NCBI GenBank assembly: GCA_964517435.1
Contig: CAZFEC010000009.1
Span: 15,124 to 79,123, forward strand
Direction: 5' to 3'
Length of the DNA: 64,000 nt
DNA from: BS150m-G50 sp964517435
GTDB lineage: Bacteria; CAIWAD01; BS150m-G50
Positions 25,543 to 34,104 of the stretch are shown piece by piece. Made by a program: the position numbers and the translations under genes. The notes below the pieces were generated by a model. It worked only from the letters and a program-made list of their open reading frames with translations. It was not told where the DNA came from and did not search any database. Within the stretch, counting starts at the first letter, position 1, and every line of letters starts with the position of its first letter.

Positions 25543-28500
25543 TCACCCCCTTTCAAGTTCTACATTAATTTCAGCCTGTTCTTCGTTCAGAACCCACGCC
25601 TGGGCGTCTGCCGGCAGTGTCTCGCAGAGGTTGACCTCCAGCGCCAGGGTTTCGCGGCGGATGTGATCGGTGTGAGCCGCGACCGCCTTCTGGAGCATGT
25701 CGGTCCCCTTGTAGCCGATGTGGATCCGGTCGGTGACGTTGAATCCCCTCTCTTTGCGCATGTTCTGAACCCGGTTGATGAATTCCCGCGCCAGGCCCTC
25801 GGCCACAAGCTCCGGGGTCAGTTCCGTTTCGAGCGCGACGGTGATGCCGGATTGGGTGAACACCTGGAGACCTTCCCTCGGCTCACGGATAACCTGAATA
25901 TCATCAAAACTTATCTCAAAGTCCATAATTCGCAGCGTCTCGCCCTGTTCAAGAGCGGTAATGCTCTCCGGCGGCAGCGCTGTGATCTCAGCGGCCAGCT
26001 GTTTCATCTGGCTGCCGGCCCGCTTCCCCAGTACGCGGAAATTCGGTTTGATCGACAGCTCCACCAGCTCCTGTTCGTCGGTGGAAACTTCCACCTGTTT
26101 TACATTCAACTCTTCGGCGATCAGGTCCCGCATGCGTTCGATCACCGGCTGATCGCCGTCCTCGCCGACCACCACCAGCATGCGCGCCAGTGGTTGGCGC
26201 ACCTTCAATTGATGCTGATTGCGCAGTGCGCGCCCCAGGGAAACCGTGCGGTAGATCAGCCGCATGTCGTGTTCCAGCTGCTGGTCGCGCAGGTCGGCTT
26301 CCGGACGCGGGTAATCGCACAGGTGGACCGACTCCGATATTTTGCCGTCGCTTCCGTCCGTCAGATTGTGATACATCGTTTCCGTGATAAACGGCAGGAA
26401 CGGCGCCAGGACATGTACGGTGGTCAGCAGGGCGCGGTAAAGCGTCCAGTAGGCCTGCGCCTTGTCGCTGTCGTTTTCCGATTTCCAGAAACGGCGGCGG
26501 GAGCGGCGGATATACCAGTTGGAGAGGGAATCGATGTACTCCAGGATGACCTGCGCGGCCGCCGCCACATCGTACGCGTCGAGGTTACGTGATACATTCT
26601 CCACCAGTAACTGGGTTTCGGAAATAATCCAGCGATCCAGCTCGCTGGTAGAGAGCTGCGGTTCTCCCGTCGGGGTCCAACCGTCGATCCGGGCGTAGGT
26701 GATGAAGAAGCTGTAGACGTTCCAGAAGGGAATGATGATCTGTTTGAGGCTTTCCTGGATGGCGTCTTCGGTGAAGCGCTTGGCCTGCCAGGGATGAGAG
26801 TTGAAGAAGATCCAGCGTACCGCGTCGGCGCCGTACTTCTCGAACATCGCCATCGGATCGACGATGTTGCCGAAGGTTTTCGACATCTTGCGTCCCTCGG
26901 CGTCCGCCATCAGCCCGGTACAGATGACGTTGCGGTAGCTCGAACGGCCGGTGATCAGGGTCGAGATCGCCAGCATCGTGTAGAACCAGCCGCGCGTCTG
27001 ATCGAGGCCCTCGCAGATGAATTCCGCCGGGTACTGATTCTCGAAGATCTCGCGGGAACCCTCCGCGTGTGGATACCCCCACTGTCCCCACGGCATCAGA
27101 CCGGCGTTGTACCAGCAGTCCAGCACCTCCGGTTCCCGCCGCATGGATTCACCGCACTTGGGACAAGCGGTGGCGACGGCATCGATGAAGGGAATGTGCA
27201 GGTCGAGATCGGCCGGCTGCGGTTCGACGGCGATCGCGGCCAGCTCTTCCACATCCGCCACCGCTACCTGATGGCCGCATTCGGCGTCCGTACAGCTCCA
27301 GATCGGCAGGGGTGATCCCCAGTAGCGCTCGCGCGAGATGGCCCAGTCGACATTGTTCTCCAGCCACTGGCCGAAGCGCCCATCCTTGATGTGCGGCGGA
27401 TACCAGTTGATGTCGGCGTTGGCGGCCAGCATCTCCTCCTTGAATTGGGAGGTACGGATGAACCAGCTGGTCTTGGCGTAATACATCAGCTTTGTATCAC
27501 ACTTGTAGCAGTGCGGATAGCTGTGTTCGTATTTCTGGCGGTCGAAGAGCAGTCCGCGGGAAGCCAGGTCCTTGAGGATTTCGACCTCCATCCCCTCGTC
27601 GACGAAAAAGCGTCCGGCGTAGGTTCCGGTCTCCTCGCTGAAGAGCCCGTCCAGCCCGATCGGCTGCACGATCGGCAGATCGTACTTGCGGATTAGACGG
27701 AAGTCGTCCTCACCGTAGAGGGCGAGGTGGACGATGCCGGTACCCTCGCCGGATGTGACATAGTCATCGACCACAATGCGGTGGATCCGGTCGCCGTGAT
27801 CGACATGAAAATCCCAGAGCGGCTCGTAGTGCAGCCCTGCCAGATTCCCCCCGGGGAAAGTCTCCAGTACCTGGTAGTCCCTGCCTTCCAGCGCGGTATC
27901 GAGCAGCTCCTCGGCCAGGATGTATTGCTCATCATCCACCTGGACCTTGGCGTAGGTGAGGTTCGGACTCACCGCCAGCGCCACATTGGCCAGGAGAGTC
28001 CAGGCGGTGGTGGTCCAGGCCAGATAGAAGGTCCCCGGTTCGTCCTTGACCGGGAACTTGGCGGTGAGGGTGATGTCGATGATGTCGCGATAACCCTGCG
28101 CCAGTTCGTGCGCTGAGAGGGAGGTGCCACAGCGGCTGCAGTAGGGCATTACCTTATAATCACGGTAAACGAGTCCCTTGTCCCAGGCCTGTTTGAACAC
28201 CCACCAGTCGGTTTGAATGTAATCCGGAGTCAAGGTGGCGTAGTCGTTGTCGGTGTCCAGGAAGCGGCCGATGCGGTGAATCGACTCGATCCACTCCGAT
28301 TTGTAGCGGAAGACCGTATCGCGGCAGTAGTCGACGAACTTCTCGACGCCGAACCGCTCGATCTCCCGCTTCGATTCGATGCCCAGCTCCCGCTCCGCCT
28401 TCAACTCCACCGGCAGCCCGTGCGTGTCCCAGCCCGCCTTGCGCAGGACGCGATAACCCTGCATGGTCTTGTAGCGCGGCCAGAGGTCTTTGAGCGCGGA

Positions 28501-28710
28501 TTGCATCATATGGCCGATATGCGGTTGCCCGTTGGTACCGGGAGGGCCGTCATAGAATACATAGTCGGGGCAGCCTTCGCGCTGGGCAATAGAGCGGCGG
28601 AAAACATCCCGCTCCTCCCAGAATTCAAGCACCTGGTGCTCCTGCGCGGCAAAGTCCGGCTTGTTGTTCACCTCGGTAAACTGCCTTGCCCGGCTGTCTC
28701 CACTACTCAT
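25543..28710 (-). CDS. ileS: Isoleucyl-tRNA synthetase
   Basis: 1055-residue class I synthetase charging tRNA-Ile. The HIGH motif is Gln-Pro-His-Ile-Gly-His (about 62), followed by Gly-Trp-Asp-Thr-His-Gly-Leu-Pro-Val-Glu. The editing domain is in the middle, Trp-x-Ile-Ser-Arg-Glu-Arg-Tyr-Trp-Gly-x-Pro-Leu-Pro near 457, and Lys-Met-Ser-Lys-Thr near 607. The length, Gly-Trp-Asp-Thr-His and absence of a C-terminal Cys zinc knuckle point to the type 2 form, which is typically less sensitive to mupirocin than type 1; that is inferred from family knowledge. It overlaps the purine nucleoside phosphorylase gene by 8 bp. Three GTGATACA octamers lie inside (26368, 26589, 27493). Confidence 0.96.
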   Translation of the reverse strand: MSSGDSRARQFTEVNNKPDFAAQEHQVLEFWEERDVFRRSIAQREGCPDYVFYDGPPGTNGQPHIGHMMQSALKDLWPRYKTMQGYRVLRKAGWDTHGLPVELKAERELGIESKREIERFGVEKFVDYCRDTVFRYKSEWIESIHRIGRFLDTDNDYATLTPDYIQTDWWVFKQAWDKGLVYRDYKVMPYCSRCGTSLSAHELAQGYRDIIDITLTAKFPVKDEPGTFYLAWTTTAWTLLANVALAVSPNLTYAKVQVDDEQYILAEELLDTALEGRDYQVLETFPGGNLAGLHYEPLWDFHVDHGDRIHRIVVDDYVTSGEGTGIVHLALYGEDDFRLIRKYDLPIVQPIGLDGLFSEETGTYAGRFFVDEGMEVEILKDLASRGLLFDRQKYEHSYPHCYKCDTKLMYYAKTSWFIRTSQFKEEMLAANADINWYPPHIKDGRFGQWLENNVDWAISRERYWGSPLPIWSCTDAECGHQVAVADVEELAAIAVEPQPADLDLHIPFIDAVATACPKCGESMRREPEVLDCWYNAGLMPWGQWGYPHAEGSREIFENQYPAEFICEGLDQTRGWFYTMLAISTLITGRSSYRNVICTGLMADAEGRKMSKTFGNIVDPMAMFEKYGADAVRWIFFNSHPWQAKRFTEDAIQESLKQIIIPFWNVYSFFITYARIDGWTPTGEPQLSTSELDRWIISETQLLVENVSRNLDAYDVAAAAQVILEYIDSLSNWYIRRSRRRFWKSENDSDKAQAYWTLYRALLTTVHVLAPFLPFITETMYHNLTDGSDGKISESVHLCDYPRPEADLRDQQLEHDMRLIYRTVSLGRALRNQHQLKVRQPLARMLVVVGEDGDQPVIERMRDLIAEELNVKQVEVSTDEQELVELSIKPNFRVLGKRAGSQMKQLAAEITALPPESITALEQGETLRIMDFEISFDDIQVIREPREGLQVFTQSGITVALETELTPELVAEGLAREFINRVQNMRKERGFNVTDRIHIGYKGTDMLQKAVAAHTDHIRRETLALEVNLCETLPADAQAWVLNEEQAEINVELERG

Positions 28711-29539
28711 CTTGTTCAGTCTCCCACTCCTCTACCATTCGGGTCATGATGCGGGTCAAATCCGGCTGCACGCGATCGGCGACCGCCAGGATCTCCGGCA
28801 GAGCCACCGGCTGCAATGCGTCCGGGAAACACTCGTCGGTTATTACGGAGAATCCACAGACCTCCATACCGGCATGCACCGCCGCGGTCACCTCCGGGAT
28901 AGTGGACATTCCGACCACATCAGCGCCGATGAAGCGCAGAAAGCGGTATTCGGCGCGGGTCTCCAGGTTGGGACCGGGCACCGCTGCGTAAACCCCCTCC
29001 TGGAGGCGGATACCCTCCTCCAGGGCCACCCGGCGCGCGATCCGGCGCAGACGGACGGAATAGGCATCCGACATATCGGGAAACCGGATGCCGAAGCGAT
29101 CGAGGTTCTCCCCGATCAGGGGATTGTCGCCCAACAGGTTGATGTGGTCTTCCATCAACATCAATTCGCCCTTGCGGTACTGCGGATTGAGAGCGCCACA
29201 GGCGTTGGACACCAGCAGCGCGCGAGCGCCCAGTTGCTGCATGACCCGCACCGGCCGCACTATCCGCCGGGTGCTGTAGCCTTCGTAGATGTGAAAGCGT
29301 CCCCGCATGGCGATGATCGGCACTCCCTGCAGGTAGCCCATCAGCAACTGGCCGTGGTGGCTCTCCACCGTCGACACCGGAAAATGGGGAATCGCCTCGT
29401 AGTCGATGGCCTCCCGGATTTCGATGCGCTCGGCCAGTCCACCCAGGCCGGTACCGAGGATGATACCGAGCCGCGGGGTGAAATCGTCCCGCTGCAGAAA
29501 CTCGACAGCGGCGGCGATGTGGCCGTATTCCTCAGTCAT
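28703..29539 (-). CDS. punA: Purine-nucleoside phosphorylase
   Basis: 278 residues of the trimeric PNP family, which splits (deoxy)inosine and guanosine with phosphate. Motifs: Leu-Gly-Thr-Gly-Leu-Gly-Gly (phosphate loop, about 28), Gly-Arg-Phe-His-Ile-Tyr-Glu-Gly-Tyr, Val-Ser-Asn-Ala-Cys-Gly-Ala-Leu-Asn, Gly-Pro-Asn-Leu-Glu-Thr-Arg-Ala-Glu-Tyr, and Val-Gly-Met-Ser-Thr-Ile-Pro-Glu. Methylthioadenosine phosphorylases are relatives and could supply mtnA, but the base-binding region looks PNP-like. It overlaps ileS downstream and divIVA upstream by 8 bp each. Confidence 0.93.
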   Translation of the reverse strand: MTEEYGHIAAAVEFLQRDDFTPRLGIILGTGLGGLAERIEIREAIDYEAIPHFPVSTVESHHGQLLMGYLQGVPIIAMRGRFHIYEGYSTRRIVRPVRVMQQLGARALLVSNACGALNPQYRKGELMLMEDHINLLGDNPLIGENLDRFGIRFPDMSDAYSVRLRRIARRVALEEGIRLQEGVYAAVPGPNLETRAEYRFLRFIGADVVGMSTIPEVTAAVHAGMEVCGFSVITDECFPDALQPVALPEILAVADRVQPDLTRIMTRMVEEWETEQDE

Positions 29540-29993
29540 CCAGCTGTTCCCGGGCCAGAACCTCCAGCAACTCCTGCTGGGATTGCAGCAGCCGGTTGAA
29601 TTTCTTCAGGAAGGCGTTCCGCTCCAGCTGCAGCATTTCAATGTCGTTCTTGAGTCCTTCCAGGCGGCCGCGCGCGGTGGTGACGGTCTCCTCCGCCTTC
29701 ACTTCCGCTTCCCGCCGGATCAGTTCCGCTTCCTTCTGGGCCTCTTCGCGAATGGTCCCGGCACTGTCGTGCGCGTTGACCAGGGAATCGCGGATTTTAC
29801 GGTCCAGTTCGCGATATCCGCGCAGTTCCTTCTCCAGCTCCTTCACCTGCCGCTGCCATTCATTGCGTTCCTTGATCAGCTCGGCGTACTCGTCCGCCAC
29901 CTGCTCCAGAAAGGCGTTCACCTCGGCCGGATCGAACCCGCGCATCGCCCGCGCGAACTCCCTGCCCTTGATGTCATTGGGGGTGATTTCCAT
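29532..29993 (-). CDS. DivIVA-domain coiled-coil protein
   Basis: 153 residues. The N-terminal DivIVA motif (Ile-Thr-Pro-Asn-Asp-Ile ... Phe-Ala-Arg-Ala-Met-Arg-Gly-Phe-Asp-Pro-Ala-Glu-Val-Asn-Ala-Phe-Leu) spans about residues 3-30; the rest is one long coiled coil rich in Glu, Arg and Lys. DivIVA proteins sense negatively curved membrane and organise poles or septa; the role in diderms outside Firmicutes and Actinobacteria is poorly known. The ATG at 29993 has GGAGG 4 bases upstream. The yggT gene ends 20 bases upstream of it. Confidence 0.88.
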   Translation of the reverse strand: MEITPNDIKGREFARAMRGFDPAEVNAFLEQVADEYAELIKERNEWQRQVKELEKELRGYRELDRKIRDSLVNAHDSAGTIREEAQKEAELIRREAEVKAEETVTTARGRLEGLKNDIEMLQLERNAFLKKFNRLLQSQQELLEVLAREQLDD

Positions 29994-30013
29994 AGATCCT
30001 CCCGTCCCGCTTC

Positions 30014-30304
30014 TTACAGGGCCATGAAGGTTGCCAGGCTGTTGAAGAGCAGCTTCACCAGCGCACGCACAATGAACAGTACAATGATCGCCACCAGCGG
30101 GGAGAAATCGATGCCGCCGATGACCGGCACGTAGCGTCGTATCTCATGCAGAAAGGGATTGGTCAATTTCTTGATGAGATCAATCAGCGGAGTCGTATAG
30201 GAGGAAGCTGCCCAATCGATCACCCAACTGACGACTATCAGTAATATGTAGATGGTCAGCAACAGGTAAACCAATTGACCGATGAAACCGATCAACGAAC
30301 TCAT
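30014..30304 (-). CDS. YggT-family membrane protein
   Basis: 96 residues with two hydrophobic segments (about 10-32 and 68-92). Between them lies the family pattern Leu-Thr-Asn-Pro-Phe-Leu-x-x-Ile-Arg-Arg-Tyr-Val-Pro-x-x-Gly-Gly-Ile-Asp-Phe-Ser-Pro-Leu. The family is often next to division genes, as here next to divIVA, and has been linked to osmotic tolerance, but its mechanism is not settled. A GTGATACA octamer lies 18 bases upstream of its start. Confidence 0.88.
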   Translation of the reverse strand: MSSLIGFIGQLVYLLLTIYILLIVVSWVIDWAASSYTTPLIDLIKKLTNPFLHEIRRYVPVIGGIDFSPLVAIIVLFIVRALVKLLFNSLATFMAL

Positions 30305-30321
30305 TCTCTCTCCGTTCGGTT

Positions 30322-30329
30322 TGTATCAC
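30322..30329 (-). repeat. GTGATACA octamer upstream of yggT
   Basis: Intergenic copy 18 bases upstream of the yggT start and next to the hairpin that follows the DUF3108 gene. Confidence 0.85.
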
Positions 30330-30336
30330 GCAAACG

Positions 30337-30358
30337 GCCCCGCCGATCACGGTGGGGC
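30337..30358 (-). terminator. Hairpin between DUF3108 gene and yggT
   Basis: Inverted repeat with 8-bp arms (one mismatch) and a 6-base loop, lying downstream of the DUF3108 stop at 30412. The bases after it on the minus strand (CGTTTGC) are a poor T-run, so termination is only possible. A GTGATACA octamer follows about 8 bases on, the only place here where the octamer sits beside a hairpin. Confidence 0.35.
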
Positions 30359-30411
30359 TGGGACCTCTTTTGCGAACATTTAAGGTGAGAGGTGCCGGTT
30401 ATAAGTGCAAT

Positions 30412-31263
30412 CTATTTATCTATAACCGTTGGAAATACGCCGGGGGTGGAGAGCGGTGCAGTCGGGGTGTGGAGGGCCAGCGGCCGGCCGGGTGTATATT
30501 CGACCAGGCGGGCGGAAACCGAGCCGATCAGTATCTTGCTTTTCATCAGCACCGGCAGGCGTCGCTCGTCGTCGGTCAACCAGATGGTCATTTTGCCCTT
30601 GGCCTTGAACAGGCCGGTGGATTTCATCAGCGGTTCCACGACCAGGCAGTTGAAGCGGCCGGCCGGGACCTTGATCCGCTCCCGTCGGTGCACCTTGACC
30701 ACCAGCTCGTAGGGTTTGAAATTGTCCACGGTCTGCAGGTGGATCTCGTCGCCCGGACGGAAATCCATGTGGCGGACATACTGCAGAGCGCTGAGGATAT
30801 CCTGCACGCCCCGGTTTACCGAGATGGTATCGGCGGCGTATTTGGTGTTGGCTTCGCTTTCCAGCTGGTAAACCACCTGCCGCTCCTGGTCAATGCCGAA
30901 CCAGCGGTCCTCCCGGTAGCTGCCCTCGTGCAGGTGTTTCTCGAAGCCGCGTGAGAAGAGGCCGTTGACATCCATCATACTCTCCACCCGGTCATCCACC
31001 CGGAAGAAGGCGGAGACGAAGGCGTTCGTATTGGCGCGGGAGAGGAGGTGATAGCAGAGGTATTCATCACAGCGCAGCGTATCCATTATGCTCAACTCGG
31101 AGGTGCCGGCGTTGATCATACCCCAGTCGACGTCGTACACCAGCCGCTCGCCCGGACCGAAACCGCTGGGTGTGAGGCCGGTGGCGGGCGAGTAGAGGGC
31201 GGTCGCCAGCAGGAACAGGGCCAGCAGACAGAGACTACGTCTGCTCGAGGGCGATATCTTCAT
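30412..31263 (-). CDS. Exported DUF3108 protein
   Basis: 283 residues from the ATG at 31263; the longer in-frame extension has no signal and would lie inside the upstream glycosyltransferase gene. It has a signal peptide (Lys-Ile-Ser-Pro-Ser-Ser-Arg-Arg then a hydrophobic run to about residue 28). The DUF3108 body follows: Gly-Glu-Arg-Leu-Val-Tyr-Asp-Val-Asp-Trp near 38, Lys-Val-Pro-Ala-Gly-x-Phe-Asn-Cys, and Ile-Trp-Leu-Thr-Asp-Asp-Glu-Arg-Arg-Leu-Pro-Val. Members are periplasmic or outer-membrane proteins of unknown function, beta-rich like LolA. It overlaps the glycosyltransferase gene by 29 bp, placing it at the tail of the glycan operon. Confidence 0.82.
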   Translation of the reverse strand: MKISPSSRRSLCLLALFLLATALYSPATGLTPSGFGPGERLVYDVDWGMINAGTSELSIMDTLRCDEYLCYHLLSRANTNAFVSAFFRVDDRVESMMDVNGLFSRGFEKHLHEGSYREDRWFGIDQERQVVYQLESEANTKYAADTISVNRGVQDILSALQYVRHMDFRPGDEIHLQTVDNFKPYELVVKVHRRERIKVPAGRFNCLVVEPLMKSTGLFKAKGKMTIWLTDDERRLPVLMKSKILIGSVSARLVEYTPGRPLALHTPTAPLSTPGVFPTVIDK

Positions 31264-32329
31264 ATACAGCTCGCGTTTTATTGACCATATGTTCGTGATC
31301 GAAGTCGAGGGCCCGTGCCCGACTCCGTTCGATGTAGTGTTGACGGGCCGCCGGATTGCCGGCCATCTGCAGGATGCGGTCCGCCAGCTGGACCGGATCG
31401 CCGGGTGGCGCCAGCAGTCCTTCCCCGCCGTCGGTGATGATTTCCGGAATTCCGCCCGCGCTCGTGGCAACCACCGGCAGCGAGAGCGCCAGGGCGTCGA
31501 GAATGGAGGTTCCCAGTCCCTCAGTGCGGGAACTCATCACGAAGATGTCGAAGAGCTTCATCACCCCGCCGATATTCTCGGTGAAACCGGGCAGGAATAC
31601 ATGCCGCTCCAGCTTGAGTTTACCGATCAGGGCGGTCAAATGCCGCCGCAGATGTCCCTCGCCGACGATGACCAGCCGCACATCGGGACGGGCCAGGGTG
31701 ACGATCCGCATAGCGCGGATCAGGGTGGCCTGGTCCTTGTGCGGCGCCAGCGCGGCGACATTGCCCAGCAGCAGCCCGTCGCCGCTGATGCCGGCGGCGG
31801 CCAGCCAGGCGCGATCCGGCTTGACCTCCGCGAAGCGATCCGGATCGATGCCGTCGTGCACAACGTGGATGCGGTCCGTCTCGACGCCGTCCGCGATCAG
31901 GATATCCCGGATGGCGCCGGAGACCGCGAGGTAGCGGGATATCGCGCGCGAGCGGAACTTCCAGCGGCTGAGCGGATTGCGACCGCGGTGAAAATCCACC
32001 CGGCGTGAGACAACCAGCGGCACGCCGGTGCGACGCGCGGTCAGCCAGCCCAGCGTGTGACCGTGGCCGGTATGGGCGTGCAGGAGGTGCGGCCGCCAGT
32101 CACGGGCGATACCGCGCAGAATGCGTACGCTCTTGAAATCCCAGCCGTGAAGCGGTGACACCGGCAATACCGGGATGGCCGCCTGCTCCAGCCTTGCTGC
32201 CAGTTGGGCAGCGAAGTGCGCTACCACCAATTGCTCGATACCCTGCTTTTTCAAACCGACGGTCAGGTATAACAGCTGTTCTTCCTCATCGGTCCGGGTG
32301 CGCTCCGTATTGATATGAATTACTCGCAT
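31235..32329 (-). CDS. Glycosyltransferase family 4
   Basis: 364 residues with the GT-B fold. The C-terminal half has Gly-Asn-Val-Ala-Ala-Leu-Ala-Pro-His-Lys-Asp (donor-binding start, about 200), Glu-Gly-Leu-Gly-Thr-Ser-Ile-Leu-Asp-Ala-Leu-Ala and Gly-Gly-Ile-Pro-Glu-Ile-Ile. It transfers a sugar from an activated donor to a growing surface glycan; sugar and linkage cannot be read. It overlaps the WaaE-like gene by 10 bp, part of a tightly packed glycan operon running from about 41.9 kb to 30.4 kb. Confidence 0.88.
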   Translation of the reverse strand: MRVIHINTERTRTDEEEQLLYLTVGLKKQGIEQLVVAHFAAQLAARLEQAAIPVLPVSPLHGWDFKSVRILRGIARDWRPHLLHAHTGHGHTLGWLTARRTGVPLVVSRRVDFHRGRNPLSRWKFRSRAISRYLAVSGAIRDILIADGVETDRIHVVHDGIDPDRFAEVKPDRAWLAAAGISGDGLLLGNVAALAPHKDQATLIRAMRIVTLARPDVRLVIVGEGHLRRHLTALIGKLKLERHVFLPGFTENIGGVMKLFDIFVMSSRTEGLGTSILDALALSLPVVATSAGGIPEIITDGGEGLLAPPGDPVQLADRILQMAGNPAARQHYIERSRARALDFDHEHMVNKTRAVYEDIALEQT

Positions 32330-33057
32330 CGCTCAGCTTCCAGACAGCGTGACACTTTCAGGAATGCATAAAGCGCGGACATACCGGTGATCGTGAGTCC
32401 CTGCCAACCGTCGAGCCAGGCTGAGCGTAGCACCAGATTGCGGAAAACCTTCCAGAACGGCCTGGTAAAGAGATCCCAGGAATGGTAATGATGGTTGCCG
32501 GCAGCCGCGGATAGACCGGTGTACAGATCGATCTTGGCAAGGTGGTGAGCCAGATCGCGGAACGGATAGTGGAGCAGCGGCCCCTTCAAGATCACTTCTT
32601 TGCCGGTATGACTGACAGTTTCATGGACGTTATCTTCTGTGACACAACCAGTCGCTCGATGAAACAGACGCAGAGGCCTGTCTTTTGACCAATCGGTGTG
32701 TTTGATCCAGCGCCCCAGGTAGAAACTGCGCCGCTGGATGCGGTATACCCGCTCTAGTTGTGAAAGATCAATGCGCTGCAGTTGAGCCGCCAGCGGCGGA
32801 CTCACTTCCTCATCGGCATCCAGTACCAGCACCCAATCGTGGCTGGCCTGGGCGACGGCATATCGCTTCTGCGGTCCAAAGCCATCGAACTCACGGTTGA
32901 AACAACGGCAACCGTGCCGGCGGGCGATATCGACCGTCGCGTCTGTGCTGTCGGAATCCACTACTACAATATCGTCGGTAAAGTCGATCGACTTCAGCAG
33001 ACGGGGTAGTTTGGCTTCTTCGTTGCGGGCGATAATCACCACCGAGACCGGAATCAT
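32320..33057 (-). CDS. Glycosyltransferase family 2, LPS-core WaaE/KdtX type
   Basis: 245 residues with the GT-A fold: Val-Val-Ile-Ile-Ala-Arg-Asn-Glu-Glu at the start, Val-Val-Val-Asp-Ser-Asp-Ser-Thr-Asp and the metal-binding Val-Leu-Asp-Ala-Asp-Glu (about 78). The later Phe-Tyr-Leu-Gly-Arg-Trp-Ile-Lys-His and Arg-Leu-Phe-His-Arg are typical of WaaE/KdtX enzymes that add glucose or a similar sugar to the inner LPS core. That suggests this cluster builds an LPS core rather than only a capsule. The start overlaps the next gene by 4 bp. Confidence 0.86.
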   Translation of the reverse strand: MIPVSVVIIARNEEAKLPRLLKSIDFTDDIVVVDSDSTDATVDIARRHGCRCFNREFDGFGPQKRYAVAQASHDWVLVLDADEEVSPPLAAQLQRIDLSQLERVYRIQRRSFYLGRWIKHTDWSKDRPLRLFHRATGCVTEDNVHETVSHTGKEVILKGPLLHYPFRDLAHHLAKIDLYTGLSAAAGNHHYHSWDLFTRPFWKVFRNLVLRSAWLDGWQGLTITGMSALYAFLKVSRCLEAERCE

Positions 33058-34091
33058 TGGCTCACCTGTCTGTAAACCGTAAGGGTATGCTCCACCATTC
33101 CCTGCAGGGCGAACTGCTCGCGGGTCGCCAGTACCGCCGTCTGAAAAGTGGGGTATTCCCGGTAAAGGCGCAAGATGGCGCGTGCCAGCGCCACAGAATC
33201 ATCCGGTGGAACCAGCAGCCCATTGACGCCGTCCTGGATCAACTCGGGGATGGAATTGATCCGGGTGCCGATGACCGGCATGCCGCGGCTCAGATACTCC
33301 AGACCGGCACGGGCGACCGCTTCGGAAGCGTTGGAGGCGACGACGCCCACTTGGTAGCCGGTCAACTCCCGGGCGATATCGACCGGCCGGTCGATGATCC
33401 TGACCGGCAAGCCGGCGGCCGCGGCCCGCAGCTGGGCAGTGTCGATCGAGGCTGGATAGCCGATGAGACCCAGCTCCGCTCCCGGTATTTCGGGCAAGGC
33501 CTGACGGAAGGCCGCCAGGAGGTTGTGGTGTCCCTTGACAGGATCGAAGCGTCCGACCATCACCAGCCGGAACGGCCGCGGTGTGACGGTTACCGGCGCG
33601 ACCGGTAGCATTTCGGTTCCAAGCGGCACCACCGTGATACATTCCTCCGGCAGATCGAAGGCGTGGAGGGCACCCTGCTCCAGATGAAACCGGCCGCTGA
33701 GAATGACGGCGTCGACCTGCTGGGCGAAGAAATAGCGGTTGGCGGCGTTGTTGCGGAAGGGGCGGATATCGCTGCGGGTGACCACCACGCTGACCGAGTG
33801 CAGTATCTTCAACAGCATCGCCAGCCAGAGATCCGGGCCGCGATGCGCGTTGACGATGTCGAAGTCGCCCCGCTTGACCAGCCACCAGAGCCGCAACAGT
33901 TTAAAGGGATCGCCGCGCCGGTGTCGGATTACTGGTAGTCCGGCCTCCTCCGCTTTGCGCACGATCGGTGTGCCTTCCCGCGCCCAGAGCGTGACCTGAT
34001 GCCCCGCCGCCGCCAGACCGCGGGCAAGTTGGATGACATAGTGCGCGTTGGCGTTGTACCAGCGCACATCGCACATCTGAAGGATCTTCAT
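33054..34091 (-). CDS. Glycosyltransferase family 4
   Basis: 345 residues from the ATG at 34091, where the GT-B fold starts (Met-Lys-Ile-Leu-Gln-Met-Cys-Asp). The longer in-frame start lacks homology and overlaps its neighbour. Seen: His-Tyr-Val-Ile-Gln-Leu-Ala-Arg-Gly-Leu near 20, Val-Gly-Arg-Phe-Asp-Pro-Val-Lys-Gly-His (about 189) and the C-terminal Ala-Arg-Ala-Gly-Leu-Glu-Tyr-Leu-Ser-Arg-Gly-Met-Pro-Val-Ile-Gly-Thr. Donor unknown. It overlaps the WaaE-like gene by 4 bp. The ribosome site is weak, so the start is less certain. Confidence 0.85.
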   Translation of the reverse strand: MKILQMCDVRWYNANAHYVIQLARGLAAAGHQVTLWAREGTPIVRKAEEAGLPVIRHRRGDPFKLLRLWWLVKRGDFDIVNAHRGPDLWLAMLLKILHSVSVVVTRSDIRPFRNNAANRYFFAQQVDAVILSGRFHLEQGALHAFDLPEECITVVPLGTEMLPVAPVTVTPRPFRLVMVGRFDPVKGHHNLLAAFRQALPEIPGAELGLIGYPASIDTAQLRAAAAGLPVRIIDRPVDIARELTGYQVGVVASNASEAVARAGLEYLSRGMPVIGTRINSIPELIQDGVNGLLVPPDDSVALARAILRLYREYPTFQTAVLATREQFALQGMVEHTLTVYRQVSQ

Positions 34092-34104
34092 GGGAATAGC
34101 GATT

